Source: Terriglobus albidus (GTDB lineage Bacteria > Acidobacteriota > Terriglobia > Terriglobales > Acidobacteriaceae). From it: a stretch of DNA of 64,000 bases. Of the stretch, positions 9,181 to 17,702 are shown piece after piece. Location of the stretch: positions 3,596,001-3,660,000 of the forward strand of contig NZ_CP042806.1 in the NCBI RefSeq assembly GCF_008000815.1, given 5' to 3'. Numbering within the stretch: position 1 is the stretch's first letter; the number at the start of each line of letters is the position of its first letter. Below the pieces are notes generated by a model, which worked only from the letters and a program-made list of their open reading frames with translations, did no database searches and had not been told where the DNA came from. A program made the translations under genes and the position numbers.

Positions 9181-9972
9181 ATGTGCGAAGCAAGCGTTGA
9201 GCCATTTCTCCTGTTCGAACATGTGAATGTCGCACGCGGTTCCCAGCGGGTGCTGCATGACATCAACCTCAGCATTCGTCCGGGTGAGAACGTCGTGATT
9301 CTCGGACCGAACGGCTGCGGCAAGTCCACACTCATCAAGACGATGACCTGTGAGATCTATCCGCTGGTCGAGCCCGGAATGCGTGTCCGCATCTTTGGCC
9401 GCGAACGCTGGGACCTGCAGGAGCTGCGGCGCCGGTTAGGTGTGGTCTCTCCGGAGCTGCCAGGCAAGCCAACGCTCAAGACGACCGGCTTGGACGCCGT
9501 TGTCTCCGGCTTCTTTTCAAGTTCAACCCTTTGGCCCAATCTCACTATAACGGACGAGATGCGATCCAAAGCAGAAGATGCGTTGCGCCTGGTTGAAGGC
9601 GACGTGCTGGGTGAAAAGTTGGTCGGACAGATGTCTGCCGGTCAGCAGCGTCGCGTCATGATCGCGCGTGCTCTGGTGCGCAGCAACGAGATGCTGCTTC
9701 TGGATGAGCCATCGAACGCACTGGATATCGCTGCACAGCGCAGCCTGCGATTGACGCTGCGGCGCCTGGCGCAGCGGGGAACCGGCATTCTACTCATCAC
9801 GCATCACATCGAAGACATTCTGCCGGAGATCGATCGCGTCATCATGATGCGCGATGGACGCATTGTTGCGGATGGCGCAAAACGCCATCTGCTAACCGGT
9901 GAACGGCTCTCCCAGCTCTTCGATACAGAAGTCGAACTCCAGGAGCGCAACGGCTTCTACTCCATGGCCTGA
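9181..9972 (+). CDS. ABC transporter ATP-binding protein (lone, YlmA-like)
   Basis: This is a 263-residue ABC ATPase. Walker A is GPNGCGKST (residues 42-50), the signature is MSAGQQRR (from 151) and Walker B is LLLDEP with D175-E176. A His in ITHHIED serves as the H-loop. The general resemblance is to the YlmA/ModF-like soluble ATPases, which often lack a neighbouring permease, and none is found here. Its substrate cannot be read from the sequence. It starts 59 bases after mqnE with no strong ribosome site, and may belong to the same transcript. The start choice (ATG 9181) is fair but not certain. Confidence 0.85.
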   Translation: MCEASVEPFLLFEHVNVARGSQRVLHDINLSIRPGENVVILGPNGCGKSTLIKTMTCEIYPLVEPGMRVRIFGRERWDLQELRRRLGVVSPELPGKPTLKTTGLDAVVSGFFSSSTLWPNLTITDEMRSKAEDALRLVEGDVLGEKLVGQMSAGQQRRVMIARALVRSNEMLLLDEPSNALDIAAQRSLRLTLRRLAQRGTGILLITHHIEDILPEIDRVIMMRDGRIVADGAKRHLLTGERLSQLFDTEVELQERNGFYSMA

Positions 9973-10052
9973 GTAATCTTCGTAGCCTGGCGTACGTCTA
10001 TTCACGACGTATCGTCTCTGCGCAGGGGCAAACTACTCAGGAGTTTTTGGCC

Positions 10053-10922
10053 ATGTGTGACATTGCCCCGGATCAACAGCTTCGTATGGGAGTACTGCCT
10101 CCCGAAATTGCAGCAATTGTGCGCGCCTCCTCTCGCAGGCGGGCTGTAAAACTGATGGGTTTAGCTGGGCTTGCGGCACTTGCGGGTTGCGGCTCCGGTG
10201 GAACCGCAGCTACCACAACCTCATCCTCATCCAGCAGCAGTTCGTCTTCGTCCAGCAGCAGTTCAACAAGTTCCAGTAGTAGCAGCACGGCGACGTGTTC
10301 CCAGGGCAGCAGTACGACCCAGGGACCCTACTGGGTAGACGGTGACACAGCGACCCCGCAGCGAAGTGACATCCGTCCCGATACAGTCGGTGCGGCATCG
10401 ACGAGGGGACTATCAGGTGTGCCGTTCTATATGAACTTTGCGATCTACCAGTACTCATCGAGCGGATGCACACCACTGCAGAATGCTCGTGTCGACGTAT
10501 GGCATGCGGATGCTGGTGGTGTGTATTCGCAGGAAGCTTCTCAGTCGGAGACCACCGAAGATACCTCGAACGATAACTTCCTTCGTGGATATCAGCTCAC
10601 GGATTCCAGCGGCGTGGTCTCCTATACGTCGATCTTTCCGGGATGGTATGGCGGTCGAACGACGCACGTGCATTTGCGCATCCGGACCTACGATTCTTCG
10701 GGTAACGTCGCGACCAACGTCACGACGCAGGTCTTCGTCGACGATGCCATCTCCAGTCTCGTGTACAGCAACTCGTCCTACTACACACGGTCGAAAACTC
10801 GTGATACCTACAACACGAACGACTCGATCTACAAAGCGTCCTTATTACTCAGCTTGAGTGGTTCCGTCAGCGCCGGGTATACCAGCAGCGTCTACGGAAT
10901 CGGTCTGCCGTTTTCCAGCTGA
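10053..10922 (+). CDS. Exported intradiol ring-cleavage dioxygenase-like lipoprotein
   Basis: Intradiol dioxygenases use Fe(III) to cleave catechols between the two hydroxyls. From the ATG at 10053 (CAGGAG site 10 bases upstream) the protein has 289 residues. SSRRRAVKLMG plus a hydrophobic run ending in the lipobox LAGC (Cys46) marks it as a lipoprotein, possibly exported by Tat. A nearly pure Ser linker fills about residues 57-85. The catalytic domain shows TQGPYW, VDVWHADAGGVY (Tyr158) and FPGWYGGRTTHVHLRI, giving the Tyr199, His205 and His207 ligands, so all four iron ligands are present. It resembles the extracellular members of the family rather than cytoplasmic catechol dioxygenases; lignin or aromatic breakdown at the cell surface is inference. 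It ends at a strong bidirectional terminator. Confidence 0.85.
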   Translation: MCDIAPDQQLRMGVLPPEIAAIVRASSRRRAVKLMGLAGLAALAGCGSGGTAATTTSSSSSSSSSSSSSSSTSSSSSSTATCSQGSSTTQGPYWVDGDTATPQRSDIRPDTVGAASTRGLSGVPFYMNFAIYQYSSSGCTPLQNARVDVWHADAGGVYSQEASQSETTEDTSNDNFLRGYQLTDSSGVVSYTSIFPGWYGGRTTHVHLRIRTYDSSGNVATNVTTQVFVDDAISSLVYSNSSYYTRSKTRDTYNTNDSIYKASLLLSLSGSVSAGYTSSVYGIGLPFSS

Positions 10923-10933
10923 AGGTGCTGCAG

Positions 10934-10975
10934 GAAAGAAAAGAGGCAGAGCATTTGCTCTGCCTCTTTTCTTTC
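10934..10975. terminator. Bidirectional terminator between dioxygenase and arginine operon
   Basis: A perfect 19-bp stem (10934-10952 with 10957-10975) has the loop ATTT. The outer part is A-rich on the left and T-rich on the right, so it can stop transcripts from both convergent units. Confidence 0.9.
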
Positions 10976-10987
10976 AGATGTATGGAT

Positions 10988-11587
10988 CTAGTGCCGTTCG
11001 CCGCTAAATGGAATCTGGATGGGAACCAGTTCTGTGTCCTGCACCCGGCTGGGACCAAGGACAGCGACACGGGGAATCGGGCCGCGCACCATGGCTACCT
11101 CATCGCAGGCGTGCAGGCGAGGGCAGTTCTGGCAATCTTTGTAGATCTTGTCCGGCAGGGCCGCGCGATCCATCGTAATGCGGAAGCCGAAGTGGAAGAA
11201 GAAGTCGGGAATCCTGGTGAAGAGACACACCGACGGGACTCCGTGATCGTCGGCCTCTTCCAGAAGGGCGCGCAGGATTCTGCCGCCTGCTCCCTGGCCT
11301 TTGGCCTCAGGCTTCACCACGATGGAACGGACTTCGGCAAGATGCGGTCCGTACAAGTGCAAAGCGCCGCAGCCAAGAAAGACGCCACTTTCGGATTCGG
11401 CGACGGTAAAATCGCGAACGTTCTCGCAGATCTCGGCATAGCTGCGGCGAAGCAACGTGCCGTCGCCGGACAGGGAATTGACGATGTCGAAGATGTTATT
11501 CGCATCCTGCAGGCGCGCTTTACGCACCTGGGCGCCGTTGACGCGCGGACGCGTCGACACGGTCGATTCACTGATCACACTAGACAT
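10988..11587 (-). CDS. ArgA-like GNAT N-acetyltransferase
   Basis: This 199-residue protein is a single GNAT domain. The acetyl-CoA loop is VKPEAKGQGAGGRI (about 91-104). A late Cys cluster, CQNCPRLHACDE (Cys152, Cys155, Cys161), is typical of the short N-acetylglutamate synthases. It would acetylate glutamate, the first step of arginine synthesis. Its ATG overlaps the argH stop by 8 bases (ATGTCTAG), so the two are translationally coupled at the end of the arginine operon. No argJ or long-form argA is in the window, so this is the best candidate for the synthase. The arrangement mirrors the ArgHA fusion known in Vibrio and Moritella, here as two proteins. The function is inferred from motif and operon. 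Confidence 0.82.
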   Translation of the reverse strand: MSSVISESTVSTRPRVNGAQVRKARLQDANNIFDIVNSLSGDGTLLRRSYAEICENVRDFTVAESESGVFLGCGALHLYGPHLAEVRSIVVKPEAKGQGAGGRILRALLEEADDHGVPSVCLFTRIPDFFFHFGFRITMDRAALPDKIYKDCQNCPRLHACDEVAMVRGPIPRVAVLGPSRVQDTELVPIQIPFSGERH

Positions 11588-12986
11588 GGACCTGCTCCTG
11601 CTGCGGAGTCAGGGCCGCGACCTTCTCACGGGCCAGCGCCAGCGATGCTGCCACCTGCGCAGTCGCTGTGCCGCCGATGACGTCATGGCAGTCTACGGTT
11701 GCCCGCAGTGTAATGGCGTCGTGGAAGTCCGCGCCAAACTCGTCTCCGAATTGTTTCAGCTCGTCCAAAGTCAGTTCGTTCAGCTCGCAGCCCTTATCTA
11801 AAGAATAACGGACGGCGTTACCGATCTTCTCGTGTGCTTTGCGGAAAGGAACTCCCTTATGCACCAGATAGGTGGCGGCGGCCATGGCGTTCAGGTAGCC
11901 GGCAGAGGCAGCCGTCTCCATCCGATCCAGCCGGAACTGCAGGGCGGCGGTGAAGGGAGCCATCAGGGGCAGCATTCCGCCCAGGGTGGTAGCGACCTCG
12001 AAGGTAGCCTCCTGGGTCTCCTGCATGTCCTTGTTGTAGGCCAGAGGAAGCCCCTTGATGATGGTCGCGAAAGTCGTTGCAGCGCCCAGCAGACGGCCGC
12101 TCTTGCCACGCACCAGCTCCGTCAGGTCCGGATTCTTCTTCTGTGGCATAGCCGACGATCCGGTCGAGAATGCCTCCGGCAGCTCGATGAACCCAAACTC
12201 CTGGGTGGCATAGAGCGTGATCTCCTCGGCGAAACGAGACAGATGCAAGCCCAGTGCGGCAGCGCACTGGGAGAACTCCAGGGCGAAGTCCCGGTCGCTG
12301 GTGGCGTCCATGCTGTTCGCCGTCGGCGCATCGAAGCCGAGTGCTTCGGACGCGATGGTGCGATCGAGCGCGAGCGTTGCACCGGCGATGGCGCCTGAAC
12401 CCAGCGGACACAGATTCATCCGCTTGCGGGCATCGGTAAAGCGTGAGGCATCCCGCAGGATCATCTGCACATAGGCCTGCAGCCAGTGAGCCAGCAGAAC
12501 CGGCTCGGCGCGCTGCAGATGCGTGTAGCCAGGCATCACGGCATCGCCGGCTCTAACAGCCTGGTCCAGCAGGGCATCTGCCCACGCGGCCAGATCGGCC
12601 AACACCTGGTCGATGGCATCGCGGACGAAGAGGCGCAGATCGGTCGCGATTTGCTCGTTACGGGAACGTCCGGTATGCAGCTTCAGCGCCAGCGTGCCGA
12701 TGTGCTTCGTCAGCTCCAACTCGACGAAGTGATGGACATCTTCGGGCGTCTCAGAAGCGAGATCCAGCGTATCCGCGGTAAAGTCCGCGCCAATGCGGTC
12801 CAGCCCGGCGAGAATCTCCGCCAAGTCGGTGTCGGTCAAAATGCCGGCAGCCGCGATCATCCTCGCGTGGGCCTTTGACGCACGGATCTCCTGGGGGATC
12901 AGCCGCCAGTCAAAGGGGAACGACCGCTGCCACAGCTCGAATTTGCGATTGAGCGGTTCCCGGAACCGCCCAGACCACATTTTCAC
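11580..12986 (-). CDS. argH: Argininosuccinate lyase
   Basis: ArgH splits argininosuccinate into arginine and fumarate, the last step of arginine synthesis. The fumarase-superfamily signature GSSAMPQKKNPD is intact, and the protein opens with the usual KMWSGRF. GTG at 12986 has a good AAGAGG site 7 bases upstream. ATG at 12980 and GTG at 13016 are alternatives, but the longer form adds residues not usual in the family. It lies 69 bases after argF with a small hairpin between (13009-13034), and its stop overlaps the downstream acetyltransferase start. No argG is found in the window, so argininosuccinate synthase must be encoded elsewhere. Confidence 0.95.
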   Translation of the reverse strand: MKMWSGRFREPLNRKFELWQRSFPFDWRLIPQEIRASKAHARMIAAAGILTDTDLAEILAGLDRIGADFTADTLDLASETPEDVHHFVELELTKHIGTLALKLHTGRSRNEQIATDLRLFVRDAIDQVLADLAAWADALLDQAVRAGDAVMPGYTHLQRAEPVLLAHWLQAYVQMILRDASRFTDARKRMNLCPLGSGAIAGATLALDRTIASEALGFDAPTANSMDATSDRDFALEFSQCAAALGLHLSRFAEEITLYATQEFGFIELPEAFSTGSSAMPQKKNPDLTELVRGKSGRLLGAATTFATIIKGLPLAYNKDMQETQEATFEVATTLGGMLPLMAPFTAALQFRLDRMETAASAGYLNAMAAATYLVHKGVPFRKAHEKIGNAVRYSLDKGCELNELTLDELKQFGDEFGADFHDAITLRATVDCHDVIGGTATAQVAASLALAREKVAALTPQQEQVHV

Positions 12987-13055
12987 GTCACAACCTCTTT
13001 CCTTGCGTCCGGCCACCTGGTTGCAGGTGACCGGACAGAGTGCGGTGGATCCTAG

Positions 13056-14120
13056 TTAGACGAACCGCTTCTTCGCCTTCGGAATGCGCTTGGCGCCTCC
13101 GAGCAGCATCAGCAGGATGGCCTTCTGCGCATGCATACGGTTCTCCGCCTGGTCGAAGACGATCGACTGCGGACCATCCAGCACGGCGTCGGTCACCTCA
13201 GCGTTGCGATGTGCCGGCAGGCAGTGCATGAAGACGGCCTGGTCATTGGCATGCGACATAAGCTCGTCGTTGACCTGGTAGGGCTTGAAGATCGGAGCGC
13301 GCTTGGTCGCCTCGTGCTCGAAGCCCATGGAGGTGCAGACGTCGGTATAGATCGCATCAGCGCCGGTTACGGCCTTGATGGGGTCCTGTGTCAGCGTAAT
13401 GCTTCCGCCGGTCTGCTCCGCGATCTCAATGGCCTTGTGAATCACGTCCAGCTTCGGCCCGTAGTTCTTCGGCGTCGCGATGGTGCAATGCGCTCCGAGC
13501 TGCGCCGCAACCAGCATCAGAGAGTGGCATACGTTGTTGCCGTCACCGACGTAGGTGAACTTCAGACCTTCGCAGGTGGAGAACTTCTCTTCCAGCGTCA
13601 GGAAGTCGGCAATCGCCTGGCACGGATGCTCATAGTCCGACAGGGCATTCACTACAGGCACCTTTGCCGAAGCAGCCATCTCGGTGATGGTGTCGTGCGA
13701 ATAAGTGCGCAGCACAATCACGCTCATCCAGCGCTCGAGGTTATGCGCCATATCCGCCAGGCTCTCGCGCTCGCCCAGAGGACTCTGTGTCTGGTCCACG
13801 AAGATGGCATTGCCGCCCATGGTATTGATGGCGGCCTCGAAGGTCAGGCGCGTACGCAACGATGCCTTCTCGAAGAACATCACCATCTGCTTGCCATCGA
13901 GGGCTGTCTTGAAATCTTCCGGATGGTTTTTGACGGCGTGCGCCAGCTCCATAATGGCTGCCATCTCTTCCACAGTCAGATCGGCGATCGAACACAGATC
14001 GCGGCCTTTCAAGCGCTTTGCGGCCTCGCTGAATGCGCTATCGCTTTGAATTCCCAATGATACTTTCGGCACTGCTACTCCCTCATTCCTCGGACTCATG
14101 ACGATGGTTTTGTTATCCAT
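13056..14120 (-). CDS. argF: Ornithine carbamoyltransferase
   Basis: The enzyme makes citrulline from ornithine and carbamoyl phosphate. Key motifs are FEKASLRTRLTFE (carbamoyl phosphate binding; SLRTR in place of the common STRTR), SDYEHPCQAIAD and MHCLPAHRNAEV. The HCLPAHR form fits ornithine rather than N-acetylornithine as substrate. The ATG at 14120 overlaps the argD stop by 8 bases (ATGGATAA), the same overlap size seen at argH-acetyltransferase. A GTG at 14138 would lengthen the overlap and is less likely. The N-terminal 25 or so residues before VSLGIQSD are a variable extension. Confidence 0.93.
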   Translation of the reverse strand: MDNKTIVMSPRNEGVAVPKVSLGIQSDSAFSEAAKRLKGRDLCSIADLTVEEMAAIMELAHAVKNHPEDFKTALDGKQMVMFFEKASLRTRLTFEAAINTMGGNAIFVDQTQSPLGERESLADMAHNLERWMSVIVLRTYSHDTITEMAASAKVPVVNALSDYEHPCQAIADFLTLEEKFSTCEGLKFTYVGDGNNVCHSLMLVAAQLGAHCTIATPKNYGPKLDVIHKAIEIAEQTGGSITLTQDPIKAVTGADAIYTDVCTSMGFEHEATKRAPIFKPYQVNDELMSHANDQAVFMHCLPAHRNAEVTDAVLDGPQSIVFDQAENRMHAQKAILLMLLGGAKRIPKAKKRFV

Positions 14121-15363
14121 GGGCTGCCTCACCGGCAAGCGCTGGAGTCGTTGCCTCCTTAGCCTGCCTCAAAATCTCGTCCAGAGCGCTTACTGCAATG
14201 TTTACATGTTTCTTTTCGATCAGGTAAGGCGGAAGGAACCGCAATACCGTCTCGCTGGTGCGGTTGATCAGAATGCGACGGTCCGTCATCTGCTTGGCAA
14301 CCTGCTTTGCCAGCTCCGCATCGTTGATCTCCGCGCCGATCATCATACCGATACCACGTACCGAGATGATTTCAGGATGCTTTACGGCAAGGCCCTTCAA
14401 CTGCCCCATGAAGTAGTTGCCGACCTCGGTCACATGCGCCAGAAGGCCTGAGTTCTCGATCTCATCGATTACTGCCGTAGCCACCGCGCAGGCCAGTGGA
14501 CCACCGCCAAAAGTGGTTCCGTGCAGACCAGGCTTCATGGCACGGGCGGCTTCTTCGTTGCAAAGCATGGCGCCCATTGGCAGGCCGCCTGCCAGCGGTT
14601 TTGCCAGGGTCGTAATGTCAGGCTGAATACCGAAGTGCTGGTATGCCGTCCACTTGCCGGTCCGGCCCATGCCGCTCTGAATCTCGTCGGCCAGCAGCAG
14701 AGCGCCGGTCGAGTCGCACAGCGCGCGCGCCGCCGCGAAGAACTCCTTCGAGACGGGGTGAATGCCACCCTCGCCCTGCAGCACCTCAATGCAGATGCCG
14801 CAGACATCGTTGGAGAACTTTGCCTTCAGATCCTCAATGTCGTTAAAGCGCACGAACTCAACATCGGGCATCACCGGAGCGAAAGGCTCGCGGTACTTGT
14901 CCTTATGCGTTGTGGCGACCGATCCCATCGTCCGGCCATGGAAGCTGTGCTCCAGGGCGAGGAACTTCGTTCCGATCGTCTTGCCCTCTTCGCGCAGTAC
15001 GCCGGCGTGGGCGCGGGCGAGCTTCAGCGCCGCCTCCCAGGCTTCAGTGCCGGAGTTGCAGAAGAAGACCCGGTCCATACCGGTCAGCTCCGTCAGTTTG
15101 AGCGCGAGTGTGGCGGTGCCTTCATGAAAGAACAGGTTCGAGGTGTGCAGCAGCTTCTTCGACTGCTCTGCGATCGCATTTTCAATCGCCGGATGCCCAT
15201 ATCCCAGGGCCGAAACGCCGATACCGCTCAACAGGTCCAGGTAGTCGTTGCCTTCGCTGTCGCGCAGATAGACGCCCTTGCCGCTTACAAACATCACCGG
15301 GTTGCGTTCGTAGGTCTCAAGCAGGAACTTCTTCTCCGCTGCCTGAATCGATGCAAGGTCCAT
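14113..15363 (-). CDS. argD: Acetylornithine aminotransferase
   Basis: ArgD is a PLP-dependent class III aminotransferase that converts N-acetylglutamate semialdehyde to N-acetylornithine. It shows LLSGIGVSALGYGHP near the N-terminus, FCNSGTEAWEAALKLAR for phosphate binding, LLADEIQSGMGRTG and TLAKPLAGGLPMGA carrying the PLP lysine. The start at 15363 (MDLASIQAAEKKF) has an AAAGGGTG site 6 bases upstream. An ATG at 15390, just after the argB stop, would add nine residues. Much longer in-frame extensions run into argB and are not credible. It ends 8 bases into argF. Confidence 0.94.
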   Translation of the reverse strand: MDLASIQAAEKKFLLETYERNPVMFVSGKGVYLRDSEGNDYLDLLSGIGVSALGYGHPAIENAIAEQSKKLLHTSNLFFHEGTATLALKLTELTGMDRVFFCNSGTEAWEAALKLARAHAGVLREEGKTIGTKFLALEHSFHGRTMGSVATTHKDKYREPFAPVMPDVEFVRFNDIEDLKAKFSNDVCGICIEVLQGEGGIHPVSKEFFAAARALCDSTGALLLADEIQSGMGRTGKWTAYQHFGIQPDITTLAKPLAGGLPMGAMLCNEEAARAMKPGLHGTTFGGGPLACAVATAVIDEIENSGLLAHVTEVGNYFMGQLKGLAVKHPEIISVRGIGMMIGAEINDAELAKQVAKQMTDRRILINRTSETVLRFLPPYLIEKKHVNIAVSALDEILRQAKEATTPALAGEAAHG

Positions 15364-15392
15364 TTTCTTCACCCTTTCTTGGTTGTTCATCT

Positions 15393-16175
15393 CTACGCCA
15401 CCATCACTTCTGTACCGTCGTTGACTCGTGTATGGACGAGGTCCGGCAACACGAATGCTGCCTCCGCCGGCAAAATTCGAACTCGCTTTACACCGCCCAG
15501 AAGCGCATCCTTGCACGCCTTCAGCTTGGGCAGCATCCCACCGGAGATCACCTGGCTCTTCTCGAGCTGGGGAATCTCCTTCAACGAGAGCCATCGCATC
15601 ACAGCTCCGTCCGCTCCCTTCACTCCGGGAACGTCGGTCAGGAAAACCAGGGCATCAGCCCGAGTGGCAACGGCGGCAGCCGAGGCCATCTCATCTGCAT
15701 TTACGTTGTAGTACTCACCGTCAAAACCTAAAGCAATGGATGAGATAACTGGGATGGCTCCCATCTTCCAGATCGCATCCAGCCACGTTGGATCGGTCGC
15801 GGCGATCTCGCCGACAAAACCCAGATCCGGGTTGGTCTTCTTCTTCCGTGCACGGAAGACATTGCCATCACCGCCGGCGAGGCCGACGGCTTGTTGGCCG
15901 AGTTGGCCCAGAGCCGCCACCAGCGACTTGTTGACGCGGCCCGCCAGCACCATCAGGGCAGCATCGCGGGTCTCCGCGTCGGTAACGCGCAGTCCATGGA
16001 TAAACTCACTCTTCTTGCCCAGAGCCGCCAGCGTCTTGGTTAGCTGTACACCGCCGCCATGCACTACGGCCACCTGGTGGCCATCCTTGGCCAGCTCCAC
16101 GATGGCGCGCGCGCAATCCATCCGCAATTTCTCGTTCTCCAGGCCCGCACCGCCCAATTTCACGACGTACTTCAC
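15393..16175 (-). CDS. argB: Acetylglutamate kinase
   Basis: ArgB phosphorylates N-acetylglutamate, usually the arginine-regulated step. The amino-acid kinase fold is shown by KYVVKLGGAG at the N-terminus, VAVVHGGGVQLT, ALVFLTDVPGVKG and the late GGMLPKLKACKDAL. The GTG at 16175 forms a GTGA overlap with the argC stop and has a GAGGAGGG site 6-7 bases upstream. It gives a 260-residue protein, normal to slightly short. The start LGGAGL replaces the more usual GGNAM. I see no long N-terminal helix of the arginine-sensitive hexameric type, so allosteric control is uncertain. Confidence 0.93.
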   Translation of the reverse strand: MKYVVKLGGAGLENEKLRMDCARAIVELAKDGHQVAVVHGGGVQLTKTLAALGKKSEFIHGLRVTDAETRDAALMVLAGRVNKSLVAALGQLGQQAVGLAGGDGNVFRARKKKTNPDLGFVGEIAATDPTWLDAIWKMGAIPVISSIALGFDGEYYNVNADEMASAAAVATRADALVFLTDVPGVKGADGAVMRWLSLKEIPQLEKSQVISGGMLPKLKACKDALLGGVKRVRILPAEAAFVLPDLVHTRVNDGTEVMVA

Positions 16176-17257
16176 AGCAGGCCCTCCTCTTCCTTCCATC
16201 CACACATCACGTTCATGTTTTCCACGGCTTGTCCGGCCGCGCCCTTCAGCAAATTGTCGAGACAGCTCACCAGCACCATGCGCCGGCCGTCTGCCGCAAG
16301 TTCAAATCCCAGATCGCAGTAGTTCGTCCGTACTATGTACTGGATCTGTGGCAGGCTCCCGGCCTTGAAGATCCGCACCAGGGGATGGCCGGCATAGAAC
16401 TCCCGGAAGACCTGTTCCACGGCAGCCTTGTCCATCCGGGACTTCAGCCGCAGATAGATCGTCGACAGAATGCCGCGGGGAATCGGCAGCAGGTGCGGCG
16501 TGAACTGCAGCGCCTCTGCCGGCAGGCCTACCTGCTCCAGAACCTCGCCCGTGTGGCGGTGTCCGAAGACGGCATAAGCACTCAGGTTGTCGGCGGCATG
16601 CATAAAGTGTGTCTTTGCTGTCGGAGCTTTGCCGGCGCCGCTCACGCCACTCTTGGCGTCGCAGACGATGCCATGTTCGATATCCACCAGCCCCGCGGCA
16701 ACCAGCGGCCGCAGCGCCAAAATAATGCTGGTGGCATAACAGCCAGGGTTGGCGACCAGCCGCGCATTGCGGATGGCGTCATGATGCAGCTCCGGACAGC
16801 CGAAGACTGCTTCGGCATCCAGCTTCGCCGCCAGCTCCGCATCGGCATCGTGCAGCTTATAGACCGCCCGGTTGGAGGCCGACTTCAGCCGCCAGGCGCC
16901 GCTCAGATCCACCACGCGAAGACCGGCATTCAGAATCTGCGGTACCCACTCCCGCGACTGCTCATGCGGAGTCGCCAGAAAGATGATCTCCACGCCGGCG
17001 GCCTTCAGCTCGCTCCAGGTGGGGTAGGGAACTACAGGCAATTCCTGCTCGTCAATGGCGTAAAGATGCGGCTGAAGCTCGCTCAGTGTGGTGGCCTCGC
17101 GGCCAATAAAAATGGGCCTGGTCTCCTGTAACCGGGGGTGCTTCAGTAGCAGCCTTGCCAGCTCTCCGCCGGCATAGCCGCTAACGCCCGCAAGTGCTGT
17201 GCGTACGCCGCCCGTCGTTGCCGTCAACTCCGTCTTTACCTCTGTCGCCGTCGTCAT
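16172..17257 (-). CDS. argC: N-acetyl-gamma-glutamyl-phosphate reductase
   Basis: ArgC is the NADPH-dependent reductase that makes N-acetylglutamate semialdehyde. The dinucleotide motif is LAGVSGYAGGEL (about 22-33). The catalytic Cys173 lies in the family signature NPGCYATS, and the GHRHTGEV and HLLPIPRGILSTIY blocks are intact. The length is 361 residues. The ATG at 17257 starts 4 bases after the argR stop, and the gene ends with a 4-base overlap with argB, so argR-argC-argB are tightly coupled. The first 17 residues are a polar extension. Confidence 0.95.
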   Translation of the reverse strand: MTTATEVKTELTATTGGVRTALAGVSGYAGGELARLLLKHPRLQETRPIFIGREATTLSELQPHLYAIDEQELPVVPYPTWSELKAAGVEIIFLATPHEQSREWVPQILNAGLRVVDLSGAWRLKSASNRAVYKLHDADAELAAKLDAEAVFGCPELHHDAIRNARLVANPGCYATSIILALRPLVAAGLVDIEHGIVCDAKSGVSGAGKAPTAKTHFMHAADNLSAYAVFGHRHTGEVLEQVGLPAEALQFTPHLLPIPRGILSTIYLRLKSRMDKAAVEQVFREFYAGHPLVRIFKAGSLPQIQYIVRTNYCDLGFELAADGRRMVLVSCLDNLLKGAAGQAVENMNVMCGWKEEEGLL

Positions 17258-17261
17258 CTTC

Positions 17262-17702
17262 TTATCTAATCAGCTCCGCAATCCGCGCGGTTATGGTTTT
17301 GGCCTGCTCGATATCGCCGCAAATCACCAGCACCGTATCGTCCCCGGCAATGGTTCCTACAATTTCGTCCCAGTCTTCATAATCCAGGCCGGCAGCTACG
17401 GGCTGGGCTCCACCAGTCGTCGTGATGATGACGACCTGGTTCATCGCCTGTCGTACCTCCAGACCGAAGCTCTTCAACAGGTCATTGATCTCTGGAGAGC
17501 GGTCATCTTCGGCTACTGCGGAATTGGCGAGCGTATACCCGTTCGGGCCCTTGTAGAGGTTCAACTCGCGCATGTCCCGGGACAAGGTCGCCTGCGTGAC
17601 GTTGAAACCGCGCTTGGCCAGCTTTCTGCGCAGCTCATCCTGGCTGGTGACTGTCGCCGTCACCAGGAGCTCTCGAATTGCACTGTGCCGTTGTTGTTTC
17701 AT
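17262..17702 (-). CDS. argR: Arginine repressor ArgR
   Basis: ArgR binds ARG boxes with arginine as corepressor. The 146-residue protein has the winged-helix DNA-binding part with VTQATLSRDMREL (35-47) and the C-terminal hexamerisation/arginine domain with GTIAGDDTVLV. It is the first gene of the arginine operon, and two ARG-box-like sites lie about 95-130 bases upstream. Autoregulation together with the biosynthetic genes is therefore likely. Having argR at the head of a full biosynthetic operon gives a closed feedback loop. Confidence 0.95.
   Translation of the reverse strand: MKQQRHSAIRELLVTATVTSQDELRRKLAKRGFNVTQATLSRDMRELNLYKGPNGYTLANSAVAEDDRSPEINDLLKSFGLEVRQAMNQVVIITTTGGAQPVAAGLDYEDWDEIVGTIAGDDTVLVICGDIEQAKTITARIAELIR

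Noticed and set aside
13056-14120. N-acetylornithine carbamoyltransferase, suggested by the SLRTR variant motif
   Set aside because: The HCLPAHR motif and overall length fit ornithine carbamoyltransferase, and an argD/acetyl-cycle operon without a deacetylase in view does not decide otherwise.
14521-15711. A 396-codon plus-strand frame across argD and argB
   Set aside because: It covers two well-supported minus-strand enzymes and has no ribosome site or domain.
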